From contig CALNVZ010000174.1 of assembly GCA_940671915.1 (NCBI GenBank), forward strand, positions 78,914,911 through 78,978,910: a DNA stretch of 64,000 bases, read 5' to 3'. Under the pieces are notes generated by a model that was not told where the DNA came from, ran no database searches, and saw only the letters and a program-made list of their open reading frames with translations. The position numbers and the translations under genes are program-made. The stretch is from Paracentrotus lividus. Its lineage: Eukaryota > Echinodermata > Echinoidea > Camarodonta > Echinidae. Within the stretch, counting starts at the first letter, position 1. Each line of letters opens with the position of its first letter. Positions 14,217 to 25,552 of this stretch are shown here, in pieces.

Positions 14217-14661
14217 ATGCCCTTCTGTAAAAAAGAAAAAAGTAATTGATCAGGATTACTTTATGACAATTCAATATCATATAACCATTCAGATCAAATT
14301 AATCATTCAGAAAGCTTGGATCAATCAGAAACCAATATGTTGAGATTGATTGATTAATCCTCAATATTTCTTAAAAGATGGATGGTGTAAATTGAGCTAT
14401 GACAAGGATGGGGGGATGGTCCATACATATCAAATGAATGATGAATCATTTTCTCCCCCTTTTCCCTTAAAAATCTTGGGTTATTGAGAGAGAGAAATAC
14501 ATTAGGAGAAAAACAGTATTGTGGAATTTTAGCAAAAAATAATAGTTGACGTAGGTGTGACTGTGAAATAAAATTTAAAAAGAAATGAAAAGATGGAAAA
14601 TATGTTTACGTCACATTACGGATGGGGAGTGAGAGAGAGATACATGTACTAGGAAGACAGG

Positions 14662-14663
<2 letters not shown>

Positions 14664-14698
<35 letters not shown>
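14664..14698. repeat. (GA)n microsatellite
   Basis: Near-perfect GA run just left of the fold-back element at 14739. Confidence 0.95.
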
Positions 14699-14701
<3 letters not shown>

Positions 14702-14738
14702 GACGAGGAGGGGGAGTAGCGGAAAATGGGATCATTAG

Positions 14739-15962
14739 TAGTCAGGCAGCCAGCTCAAGATTGGTTAGCTGAACGAGGTACCAGTAGTAAAGTATTGGAA
14801 TATATGGGGAAGAATCCCACATTTACTAACCCAACGTCTGGCAGTGCATCTCGCGCCATAGGTCCCTACAGCCGGGGCGTCCAAAATGAGTGCCCATTTA
14901 ACAAATAATTCTATTTATTAAAATAGCAGAATTCATTTTCTAAACACACTAAATTTGATGTCAATAAAGAGTATTACATGTCTTAACGCTGTGTCATTTT
15001 GAAATCAGACTGAAATTGAAAACAGTGAAAGTTTTGAATGAAGAAATGTTTTTTCTCACATTTTTTATCGCAAATATTTGTTCCTTTTTTCAATAATTTA
15101 ATAAATAGTTGTATAAAACATTGATGTTGTAACTTTCTAAAAACTACCTACGTGCATGTGAATGATGCTGTAAAGAAGGGAGTTATAATCTTATTCCGAT
15201 AAAGAATTATGATGACTAAAGTCAGGAACGCATATAGACAAAAATCCAACAATTGCCCCGTGACTGAGAATCACACAATACCCCGCACGTTATCAGAAAG
15301 CTGATTGATGCGATGGCTGTGAGTAGGCAAACAAAAGTGCCAAAATGCGGAACATTCGATACTGTTTTGTCTGCTAAAAGCTATCGCATGTTATGGCCTT
15401 CCTAATACACGTACGGGTATGGATCTTCTTCGATACGGGCATTGTGATTTTTTGTCTATATGGCGTTCCTGACTTTAGCTCATCATAAATCTTAATTGGA
15501 ATAAATATAACTCCCTCTTTTTTACAGCATCCCATGCACGTAGGTAGTTTTAGAAAAGTTACAAACATCAAGTTTTAATACAACTATTTATTAAAATTAT
15601 TGAAAAAAGGAACAAAAAATATTGGTAAAAAAGTGAGAAAAAAACATTTCTCATCAAAACTTCACTGTTTTCGATTTCAGTCTGATTTCAAAATGACACA
15701 AGCGTTAAGACAATGTAATACTCTTTATTTTGACATCAAAGTTAGTGAGTTTAGAAAATGAATTCTGCTATTTCTACTCAAAATAGAATTTTTTGTAAAA
15801 TGGGCACTCATTATGGACGCCCCCGGCTGTAGGGACCTAATGCAGCAGAGATGCACTGCCAGACGTTGGGTTTAGTAAATGTGGGATTCTTCCCCATATA
15901 TTCCAATACTTTACTACTGGTACCTTGTTCAGCTAACCAATCTTGAGCTGGCTGCCTGACTA
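14739..15962. mobile_element. 1.2-kb fold-back element with arms of about 510 bp
   Basis: The left arm 14739-15247 is matched by the right arm 15446-15962 in inverted orientation along its whole length with scattered differences; about 200 bases separate them. Ends are TAGTCAGGCAGCCAGC and the complement. Landmarks are CCTACAGCCGG, GCACTGCCAGACGTTGGG and CTACCTACGTGCATG in one arm and their complements in the other. TAG flanks both ends, a possible short target duplication. No transposase frame. The short open frames in the arms are repeat sequence, not genes. Confidence 0.85.
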
Positions 15963-17433
15963 TAGCTATATACTGAAATATACTAGAAGACAGAGAAATG
16001 GTGAAGAAGGAATGGGGAGAAAGGATTTAAAATAGGGAGCCAGATAATGACTGATTAAAGCTGAATTCATTTGAATCATCTGTCACTTCATCCAGGGTAA
16101 TACATCATGAATGTAACATCACCCTCCAGGGAGAGATCGGGTTGCCCATTGGCTAGCTAATGACCACTATTCAATTGAGCTTCCTGCATTCCAAGCACGG
16201 CCCATACGGTTTACTGACCCTTTATCTATCCCCACACTGGCTAAAATCCCCTGAACGGTCCAAAACAGTATATCTTCAGAAGATAGAAATGTACCAATAT
16301 CCCCACACTCAAAACACTTTACTAGTTCAAAACAGAAACTTAAACTTAACTAAACTCCCATTACAATCCAAAATAGGGAATTAAATATCATTAAAAATGA
16401 TGTTTTATCTAACTATTTTGTTTTGGGTTTATTTAAACTCCTAAATACTGCCGACATGAGAGTCCAAAAGTAAATGAAGAATATACCTTATAAACAAGGA
16501 TGGTGACATTTAGCACAATGAATACAAGGTACATGTATATGCCTACATAGTTTCTTGATGAATTCAGCATGGACCAAGTGTGATTCCCTCCTATCAGCTA
16601 ACCATAGACAATGAATCTAGTCTTCACCCGAGTGTCAAAAAGCACTTAACTTGATTTCATCCACTGACTTTACGCCATTCTAACTCTTAACATACAATAT
16701 ATGCCTTTATAAGCATGTTACTGACAAAATAGACTGAATTCTGCACTAGCGGAAGCTGGATCTAGGTGCGGTAATCTACCAGCATGTGCAAAGGCTGGGG
16801 AAGACCATCGTTGATAGCAACCAATGCACCTGAATAAATAGACGCTGCGTTCTGTTCCTTTAGGTCTGCATGTCATTATCTAGCAATGATATCTAAGAAA
16901 TACACATTAGACCCACATTGAAGCAGCTTAAATAGATAGACCTATTATCTTAATGGTGGAGAAGAAGCTACCGGAATGGGTCACATACTGGATAAGTAGC
17001 ATTCCCAGATGGTATTTGCCTATGTTTTCAATGTGTGAACAGATTCGTCAAGACTAATGTTATAGATATCTTGAAATTATACCCCATTCTCTTTTTCTCT
17101 CTGTGACTCTCTTTTTCTACCAGTCTCGACTCGAGTATCAGTTTCTCTTTCTTGCTACATATTTTCAATGTTTTACTTTTACATTCCAATTAATTACCTA
17201 AGAGTATGAACAGCTACTGAAAATAAAGTATTGTGATCACATAGCATACAGAACTGCATGTGGCAATACATTCATGGTAATGTTCAAGACTCAAGATGAT
17301 GAACATATGGAATCAAGTCTTGGTATAAAAGACATATCAGGATAAAGTGTGAGGGAACATAGATTATGTGCAAAATGACATCATGAAATCACGGAATTAC
17401 TGAGGTTAATGAACAGCATGGTGTTAGTCTTAC
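15963..17433. other. No second KIF26 exon seen
   Basis: AT-rich sequence that would be the intron after the first coding exon. No further Cys box or motor-like segment was found on the minus strand. Confidence 0.5.
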
Positions 17434-17754
17434 CTTCATGGCCAGTTTCATTAGGTTTGGGTGCATCACCATCAATCTGACAGCTTGCTTCTTGAGTTCT
17501 ACCAGTCGACTGTTACACCTCTCACACCACACCCCAAAGCCACCACCAGCATGCCCCTTCCTGACACCACCACCACCTCCACCGATAACCCCACCAGGGG
17601 CACCACCCATTGACGATGGGGGCAAGGATGCCCCTGCCATCATCATGCTAGGGGGTCCACCTGGAGGTAAAGGGGGAGGGGTGGGGCCAGGTTCACTGGT
17701 GCCTGGTAACCCACTACCAGTATTCATCATTCTAGCATTTGAGTTTGAGTTCAT
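17434..17754 (-). CDS. KIF26: First coding exon of a KIF26/VAB-8-type kinesin-like protein (partial)
   Basis: Seen: 107 codons from an ATG at 17754, ending in phase 0 at AAG|GTAAGA (donor GT at 17432-17433). The start has A at -3, and the frame is closed upstream by TAA at 17797-17799. Residues 1-75 are low complexity, rich in Pro, Gly, Ser and Met, with a Gly run near 58-63. Residues 76-91 read WCERCNSRLVELKKQA, a CxxC followed by a basic amphipathic stretch. Known: vertebrate KIF26A and KIF26B carry a very similar W-C-x-x-C-N/H..LVELK-QA box near their N-terminus, before the motor-like domain; the family (with worm VAB-8) binds microtubules, is thought to lack normal motor ATPase activity, and acts in cell migration, axon guidance and signalling scaffolds. 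Inferred: this is the N-terminal exon of the single KIF26 orthologue. The second CxxC box and the motor domain are not visible in the window and should lie to the left. A versus B cannot be decided. Confidence 0.82.
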
Positions 17755-17756
17755 CC

Positions 17757-17831
17757 TTATTCCTTTCTGTAGTGGACTCCTGTCGATAGAGCACTCTTAT
17801 TCCAGATGTATTCCAGCGCTTGTAGTCCCAT
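17757..17831 (-). promoter_or_regulatory. Upstream ORF 2, ending two bases before the main ATG
   Basis: ATG at 17831 opens 24 codons (start MGLQALEYIW) and stops with TAA at 17757-17759, leaving only two bases (GG) before the main ATG at 17754. The tight stop-start arrangement (TAAGGATG) suggests reinitiation or competition between the two starts. Seen directly; the regulatory effect is inferred. Confidence 0.5.
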
Positions 17832-17840
17832 GTATTCCTT

Positions 17841-17894
17841 TTAGTTGCAGTTCTCTGATGATATGTAGTGTCCACAGCAGGTGCTCAGGAACAT
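17841..17894 (-). promoter_or_regulatory. Upstream ORF 1 in the KIF26-like leader
   Basis: ATG at 17894, seven bases into the exon, opens 17 codons (start MFLSTCCGH) and stops with TAA at 17841-17843. It lies wholly upstream of the main start. If the acceptor at 17901 is used, every such mRNA carries it. The role (damping translation of the main ORF) is inferred from the general behaviour of upstream ORFs. Confidence 0.5.
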
Positions 17895-18282
17895 TTTAAA
17901 TCTGTAGGAATGACAACACAACAACAAAAAAGTATGAATAAAAATATGTCAACATACATGTAAACTCATTTTCACATATCATTAGTAGAAGATGAAAAAT
18001 GTATGACATTGTCATCTCCATATTCTTGATGAGGGCAGGGTCAAATCATGCTTGTGACTCCCCCCCCCCCACAAAAAAAAATGAAACTTGGAGCACAAAT
18101 GACAGTAGATGAAGTGTGTTCTGTTCAGACATGTGGGGAAACACCTCTAAAATATGAAATGGTAATAAGTTATGAATATCCTCACGCCCCTTACTCTTGG
18201 AGGTAACAAAATCATGAAATATTGACGGCATGCATGTGTCATTGTTCTTAATTTCACATTCATCCTAGTGAACAATAGTATC

Positions 18283-18764
18283 GTTCACACGGCAAGCCTT
18301 AACTCCAAGTTATCCCCAAGAACATAGTCCTTAAGGATAACTTGGAGTTAACTTGGAGTTAAGGCCCGTGTGAAAGAACTTGGCGTTTATGCTATCGAGG
18401 ACAAGTCTGGGTTTGTGTTCTCGACCGATCTTAGGGTTAAGGCTCGAAACTCCAAGCGGTGGGTGGTCTCCGATTGCGCGTTTGGCCGTGTGGACACGAT
18501 TTTAACTTGGAGTTACTGTTCTTGAGGATAAGAGCGACCTCTTGTAACAGTTAAACTTCCGGTTCAGTCAAGCGACATAGCTGAATAGTACAGGGAAATA
18601 AATAGCGCACGCTACATACAACTTGTACTTCCGGTCATCGAGCATCTCACTTATCCTCGAGGATAAGCACACCGTGTGAACCCGACTAGAGAACAAGCCG
18701 TCTGGGTTTAAATTCTTAGGGATACAATCCTCGAGGACTTAAATCCCGATGGTCCCGTGTGAAC
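18283..18764. mobile_element. GTTCACACGG / CCGTGTGAAC element (482 bp), partly nested
   Basis: Left end GTTCACACGG and right end CCCGTGTGAAC. The motif recurs inside near 18365, 18487 and 18671. The first 95 bases form their own palindrome: CCTTAACTCCAAGTTATCC is repeated inverted as GGATAACTTGGAGTTAA. This looks like a small element inside or fused to a larger one. Flanks share only ATAG at both sides, so a target duplication is not convincing. No coding capacity. Confidence 0.6.
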
Positions 18765-20219
18765 ATAGCTAATGGATGGGTAGGAATGGAGATAATTCTG
18801 TTCAAATGTACAACTCAGTCATACCCCCACTGCCCCAGACAGACCACTTACTTGCCCTACGATCTAAAAATGTAGTATTTGAATACATCTTGTATCGGTT
18901 TTAAAGTAGATCTCACTAGTGTGAAGTAGGCATTAGATGTAGGTGTTAGATATATTGCTTATAGCTGGTGGCTACCTTCATCACTTATGGTATCTTTGAA
19001 AGCAAACTTTTGTAATTTCTGTACATGGTGTTGGTGTTGAAGGCAGATTTAGGGTGCAGATGGCAAGGCCCTGTGGTGCTAATTGTTATGCAATTATCAT
19101 TAATTCATCACGTTTAGTGTTGGATCTAGGAGTAGGGTGTTGGATATTTTGGGAGCATCTCACCAATACTAGGACATTCTGAAGACATACTTGTTTGTTT
19201 ACTGAAGGGTGTGAAGCAATAAATCTAAGTACCACAAGACCAGTGAAGTGTATCTCCTGGAGTAGATTATCTATTGATCTACATTGTATCTCTATTTTTA
19301 TATCAACATGTACGAAATAATTCCACAAATTCCTATAGACATCCCTATCCATTACTTTCATGATCAATTTTGTACAAATCTTTTCAATTTGTTTAGTTAC
19401 CTTACAAATTTCATTGCAGGAACAGATAACAGATTCATCAAATTCTCAAGTTGATTTATATTACCAGCATTTTATCAGCAAATTCATTGTGTATGATTAC
19501 AGAGGGGGTAGTATAAATGCAACTTGATATCAGAATATGAGTCTGAAATAAATAGATTTTATTGATACCACATTTTTTTCTTTTCAATATACATATCATA
19601 GTAAAATACAATTCCAATTTATTTTGCTGAATAGTCCTTGAATACATGCATCTGTACCCCCTCCAATCGCCCCATTCTTGCATTTATAACCTTCAAATCT
19701 GTCTCTTATGTGAAAAGAAAACTAGGTATCAGTTTTTGTTGACCTGAAGCTATTATCAGCCAGCATGTATTTGCACTCAGTTGTAACTGTATATCTGTCT
19801 GTATTTACTCACATGTAACCTCATGTCACTGTATGAGGTTGCAAGAAGCTAATTGAGGTAGTTCCTACTCACAAGTTTCCAGCTTTTTCACAAACAATTC
19901 AATTTTTCTCATCAAAATTATCCTTTGACAGGTTTATATATTTAGTAAATAGACCGAGTGAAGGATTAATTGCAAATCAGAAAGTATTTAATGCCAGTTC
20001 ACGCTAATATGTAATAAATCTTTAATTTAGTATTTACTATAAAAGTTATAAACAAGACAATCACTGACAATAAACCATGGTCATACACAGAAATGCAGAA
20101 AACAGTAGGATCATGGTCCAACTCTTACCATTTTGTGTACTAGTATAATATCAGCAGTATTATCTCTGAATAAATTTTCAACTCACTCATTATTTCCTTC
20201 TTTACAACTTCAATTTCTG

Positions 20220-20253
<34 letters not shown>

Positions 20254-22222
20254 TTCATTTTTTTTCTATCTCTGTTTTCTCTCAATATTTTGTTTTTTCT
20301 CTCTCTCTCTACATTCTCTCTCTTTCCCCCTCCTCTTCCTATATTTCCCCTGTGTCCTACAGCAAAATGGTGTTTCTTTTATTGAAGTCTGATACATATT
20401 TACATTACCTTCAGCGGTATTGAGTAGCTACAAACAGTACTCACAACATAATTGGATTTATCCTACATGTTTCAGTCATAAGGTCCAAGCACTATATTTT
20501 CGCATCACGAAGGCACAAATTGCATGCACTGTTCCCAACTTGGCCTGTCCACATTAAAAGTTTAGCACATATTATAATATTGCAAACAGATTCCTTCGAA
20601 CTGAATATTCAGCGAAAAGTGAAACTTACAATAGTAATACTATAGTAAATTAATGCATCTTCTTTTCCCATTTTTGACCACTCCTGTAATTCCACAGTTC
20701 TAAGAGGTCTTTCTTACAGAAGCCATGGAAGTTGACATTGCCAGAGGAAATACTATTGTCCTGTGATTTACTGGAGGGAAATGATAATGATTATCTTTGA
20801 TGTACTACTAGAGTGCAATAGTGTGTAACTTTATAAACAAGGACTGTAATTTCCTTTCCAATATAATCTTGCATTACTGGATGCAATGTATTAACTTTTT
20901 GCACTCAATGTAGGATTATATGCATTAAAAAATCCCTGAAAACAAAATATCTTATATGAGGAGTACTACATGTAATTGTAAAAGTCTAAACAAAAGGTGT
21001 CCTCTCCTAATGTAAATATGATGGCAGAAAGCAACATTGAAGCATTTGGAAAGTTTTCAAGATTTGTCAAGCAGACTACACAAATTATCACAATTTAAAA
21101 GAAATTCTGCAACTTGGGTAAAAACATCCAAACTAAATAGCCCAACTTATTTGCCAGTGAATAGCAAATTGAAACATATTTTTCTTTGAATGACAATACA
21201 CAGGAGACAGTTGCAAAGAAAGGTGTGAATAGTATTTTGGTCAAAATATATTACTTCCAAGGGGGGGGGGGGGCTTCTCAGCTACAATGGGCACATCATT
21301 AAGTTGTTCAATGGACCTAAACAATGTTTCTTTCACCCCTGTTTCACCTTCTAGAACCTGTCTTGATATCATTTTACCCACAGGAATTCACCATTGTGTG
21401 CAAGTATTGTGAAGAGTCTGAAGGGCTGAGTGAGGCCTCCTTCAAAACTCAAATAATACCTCTACCCCTCTGCCCATGGATGAAGAGCTCTGCCCGACCA
21501 ACTTCTGACAGACTAAAAAACAACCACTGGCTTGCGAATTGCAGTAATGTCATATAGCCTACTCAGTCTCTTGTTTGTTAGGAGTTGGTCTCATTGGTGT
21601 GACTGTGGTGTATTATTAGCAGAGAATTTTGAAAGTTGTAAAATATTCATAAATTGGCAGAAAAGGGCAGTTTCCTTCTGCCCACCCCTGACAGCCTGAT
21701 ACACTACATTTTTAACTCTCACCTAATCTTAACCCTATACCAAATCCTGAGAAGTATTAATATTCAACTGGCAAGGGTGTCAGGGGTAAACAAATGTATA
21801 ATGTTAATGGAGTTAGAAAGTGAAAGAAAGTTGGGTAAGTTCTGAATTTCTGGGCCAAACATTACATTATGAGCACCCATCTAATATGTTGTTTAAAGTC
21901 AAACAAATCTCAAAGGATAATGTGATCATATCAACATTCTTTAGAAAATCAAATTTCATGGCCTGTAATATGGGGCTTTCATAACACCCATCAATCCATA
22001 ATAACCAAAATATTTTGAAAATTCAAGAACCTTCTTCCTTTTTTAAATTTTTTTTTATGATACTGAAGGTTCTTGCATTTTCTCCAAAGGCAGTTGGTTG
22101 GAAGGTTTTTAATTTGTTTTCTCTTCGTATCTCATCCGTTATGATGATTTTAGCCAAGGTCTTTTTTGTTTGCACAATTCGTTTTCAAAATTAAAAGGGG
22201 AGACAATTATCTCATATTGTAC
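18765..22222. other. No gene seen
   Basis: AT-rich DNA with the CT microsatellite at 20219 and poly-G at 21261-21273. A Cys-containing frame near 21385 after a CCCACAG acceptor-like site (FTIVCKYCEESEGL) was considered but has no partner. Confidence 0.5.
20219..20252. repeat. (CT)n microsatellite
   Basis: Pure CT run followed by CT-rich sequence to about 20330. Confidence 0.95.
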
Positions 22223-22559
22223 AACCCAAACATTGGTGGCAATAGGACTTTTTAGATGAGTTACAATAGAATAAACTGTCTTACAACTACCACGAAAAAA
22301 CCCTGAGCCATGACACAGTTAGGATGACACCCTCTCAAAAACACAAGAGTTAAAGGATAATCTAACTTGCCAACCATATATATTGAATATTGAAACCCAA
22401 ACATTGGTGGCAATAGGACTTTTTAGATGAGTTACAATAGAATAAACTGTCTTACAACTACCACGAAAAAACCCTGAGCCCTGACACAGTTAGGATGACA
22501 CCCTCACAAAAACACAAGAGTTAAAGGATAATCTAACTTGCCAACCATATATATTGAAT
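22223..22559. repeat. Recent 171-bp tandem duplication
   Basis: The block starting AACCCAAACATTGGTGGCAA (22223-22388) is repeated at 22394-22559 with only a couple of substitutions (CCATGACAC against CCCTGACAC, CTCTCAAAA against CTCACAAAA). Period is 171. Either a very recent duplication or an assembly of two alleles end to end. Confidence 0.9.
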
Positions 22560-24555
22560 GGCTAAATAAATGTATTTTTATATGGTCTGAAGATTCACAT
22601 TATATACACAATGCACACTACATGTACATTGAAGGTGCAAGAAAACATGGGCCTAGACCTACACACATTCTTGCATTGTACTTTCCTGATGAAGGTAAAA
22701 TAGGGAGAGAGTTGCACTTTGCAAATCTAGCCCAGTATTGAAGCCTGGGGTTAAAAGTTTCAATAAGCTTCTTAGGTCAAAATGAAGAGGTCTATAATCA
22801 CTACTGTCAATATTATGTACAAGTATAGAAAAATAAGAAGTCCTTCATCGTGTTTAGACTGGGGCAAATCTACAAGTAGAATACACATGTACTACACACA
22901 CCTTTCTCTGAAGGAGAAATCAAATGATGGAATACATTCCGTAGCAAAATAACATTAGATTGAATACAGCTTAGCAAAACTTTACACAAGATCAGCCTTG
23001 CCTAATTTTAGTTGAAAATTAAATCCAAGGCCTATTATAGTTTGACCAAGGAGTTTCTATGATTGGTTTGACAACAAAGACTAAGAATAAAAAGATAATT
23101 AAACACAATGTGCAATAACTGGTCTTGCAATATAATCAATATATTTTGAAGATTTAATTATTTATACTTGAAAAGGGGAAACCGGGGGGAGGGGGGAAGG
23201 TGGAAAAATAAGACACCAAATGATACTTGATATACTTTAAATAATCTTATTTTTGTGAAAAGCATATTTTCAGATAGAGCAGAGGTCTTTTGAATCTGAC
23301 TACCTAAAACATAAATGTATTTTAAATAAAGCTTTTATACAGAGGTATGAAAGAAACGAATCATCTCAAATCATCACCCGCCATAACTTTCTATTTCATA
23401 CACCATTGTACAACTTTACATCGAGCACACATCACAAGTTTACATACCACTGCACCGCTACGCATCACAGCCGCAATGTTGCGTGTCCATGAATGATTTA
23501 AAATGCGAAGGGAATCTTTTTAGACTATGGGATGGTTCCCGATAATGTCGCTAGTTTTCCATTTCCGCAGGGTTGAAAAATCCACAACGCTCCTGTCATA
23601 TGAAAAGAAGGGAAATGTAATCATTGTATTCATTCCAGAACTACAACATTTTAACCAAATGGGTTCTCCTTAATTTCCACTCGTTTGAAAAACGGCACCC
23701 AACAGCCGGCTGCTGTTTCTTTAAATGGCAATGGGAAAACAAGTAGTGCATAAGTCATTTTTTAATTAGTATCTAACTCTATGTATTGTCCCTCATTTAG
23801 GCTAAAAATTTCACTTTGCACTCCATTCTTGCTTTGTGCAGACAGGTTGGCAGTCGGGTAATCATGGTTTTGGGATTGAGTAACGTACAACACAAACTTA
23901 GATTTCCTCCATTTTGCTATTGATGATTAAGAAATATTCGCAAGTTTTTTCTTCTCCAATACACACAATTAATAACTACAAACTAAACAGATAAACAGTC
24001 AGAGCAATATATCAAATAAGATTTGGATTTCTATTATCTACAAGATATTGGAAAATATGCAACTAATGCTCATCATGTACATCCTGTTACCACCTCTTCC
24101 CTTCCAATGGGGAGAGAGAGAGAGAGAGAGAGAGACATAGGGGTGGGGAGAGAAATATAAAGCAATTATCATTATACACTTGAAGGCTTTAAATTTGACA
24201 ATGACAACAGAGTTCGGAAGATTAATAATGGTGTTGATACAGCTTCTGCTGTCATTGTTCATTTTGACCCTTCATTGTGTAATGATTACGTTTTTTATAG
24301 CACATTAACCGGCATCCTGATCAATCGGCGCCTTGAAATGGAACATTTTCCAGACGCAAACTGAACGAGGTTGAGAATCCTCGTGGCATTGCACGCACTT
24401 ATTGATAGGTGGCCGAAAATGTGTAATACACGCACAAATGGGGACATTGCCAATCGGATCGATTTCGTTAATGTTTACATTATTCTTAAAATTCTATATC
24501 TTGAATGCTGGTGCCAAAATCTAAGATATCGACATATAGAATTTGCTTTATATAT

Positions 24556-25082
24556 NNNNNNNNNNNNNNNNNNNNNNNNNNNNNNNNNNNNNNNNNNNNN
24601 NNNNNNNNNNNNNNNNNNNNNNNNNNNNNNNNNNNNNNNNNNNNNNNNNNNNNNNNNNNNNNNNNNNNNNNNNNNNNNNNNNNNNNNNNNNNNNNNNNNN
24701 NNNNNNNNNNNNNNNNNNNNNNNNNNNNNNNNNNNNNNNNNNNNNNNNNNNNNNNNNNNNNNNNNNNNNNNNNNNNNNNNNNNNNNNNNNNNNNNNNNNN
24801 NNNNNNNNNNNNNNNNNNNNNNNNNNNNNNNNNNNNNNNNNNNNNNNNNNNNNNNNNNNNNNNNNNNNNNNNNNNNNNNNNNNNNNNNNNNNNNNNNNNN
24901 NNNNNNNNNNNNNNNNNNNNNNNNNNNNNNNNNNNNNNNNNNNNNNNNNNNNNNNNNNNNNNNNNNNNNNNNNNNNNNNNNNNNNNNNNNNNNNNNNNNN
25001 NNNNNNNNNNNNNNNNNNNNNNNNNNNNNNNNNNNNNNNNNNNNNNNNNNNNNNNNNNNNNNNNNNNNNNNNNNNNNNNNNN
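24556..25082. other. Assembly gap (527 N)
   Basis: Unbroken run of N. Any frame drawn across it is meaningless. The left edge ends in TATAT and the right begins TATTTTATAC, so an AT-rich repeat may have stopped the assembly. Confidence 1.
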
Positions 25083-25510
25083 TATTTTATACATTATCAT
25101 ATCCCTAAAGTGTTGTGGGATGGCTAAACCTGGGAGAAGTCACAATTTGAGCAACCATCCTATAGTCTATTTCAGAACAATGTTAAACATCGATACCTTG
25201 CATAATTATTCTGTTTCTTCTGTGGAATTGTTTACTTGATAAATAAATTTCACAGTTGATGTTGGTATTCACTAGTATAATCGTCCAATTTGCAAAGTAA
25301 TCTTCCTTCGTCACCTCACGGTGTCTTAATAGCAGTCATCAAACACCAATGTGACGAAAACGCGAATTTCCCTTCCCGATATCGATATCGCACTGTAATA
25401 TATTTCGCCCACAAAAAGTGCACGCTACGCACAACTTTTCCCAAAGTTCGGTCCATTCCTCGACCAACTCGTACTGTGTAATGTCAATTTGGTTGACGAA
25501 ACGTCGCGAC

Positions 25511-25552
25511 GTAAAGACGGCAAAAACGACGCGTCGTTTTTGCCGTCTTTAC
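25511..25552. repeat. Perfect 42-bp palindrome without spacer
   Basis: GTAAAGACGGCAAAAACGACG is followed immediately by its exact reverse complement, centred on the CGCG at 25530-25533. Just upstream lies another small palindrome, GTCGCGAC. Could be a MITE remnant or a fold-back artefact of sequencing. Confidence 0.9.

Larger units (their letters stand above)
17755..17901 (-). other. 5' leader part of the KIF26-like exon, with splice acceptor
   Basis: The leader runs from the acceptor at 17902-17903 (AG on the minus strand) to the base before the ATG. The acceptor is preceded by a strong pyrimidine tract with TTTTTTG, TTGTTGTG and CATTCCTACAG, so the first coding exon is an internal exon and transcription starts further upstream, beyond 17901. 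The leader is 147 nt and contains two short upstream ORFs listed separately. Confidence is good for the acceptor because tract, AG and position agree, but no transcript was checked. Confidence 0.6.

Noticed and set aside
14000-14343. Overlapping Leu-Ser repeat frames
   Set aside because: Translations of the (CT)n microsatellite in three frames.
1-17433. Search for the second KIF26 Cys box and motor-like exons on the minus strand
   Set aside because: None recognised by eye; the remaining exons probably lie left of the window, though short exons could be missed without a profile search.
24371-25239. Long frames across the N run
   Set aside because: They exist only because N cannot form a stop codon.
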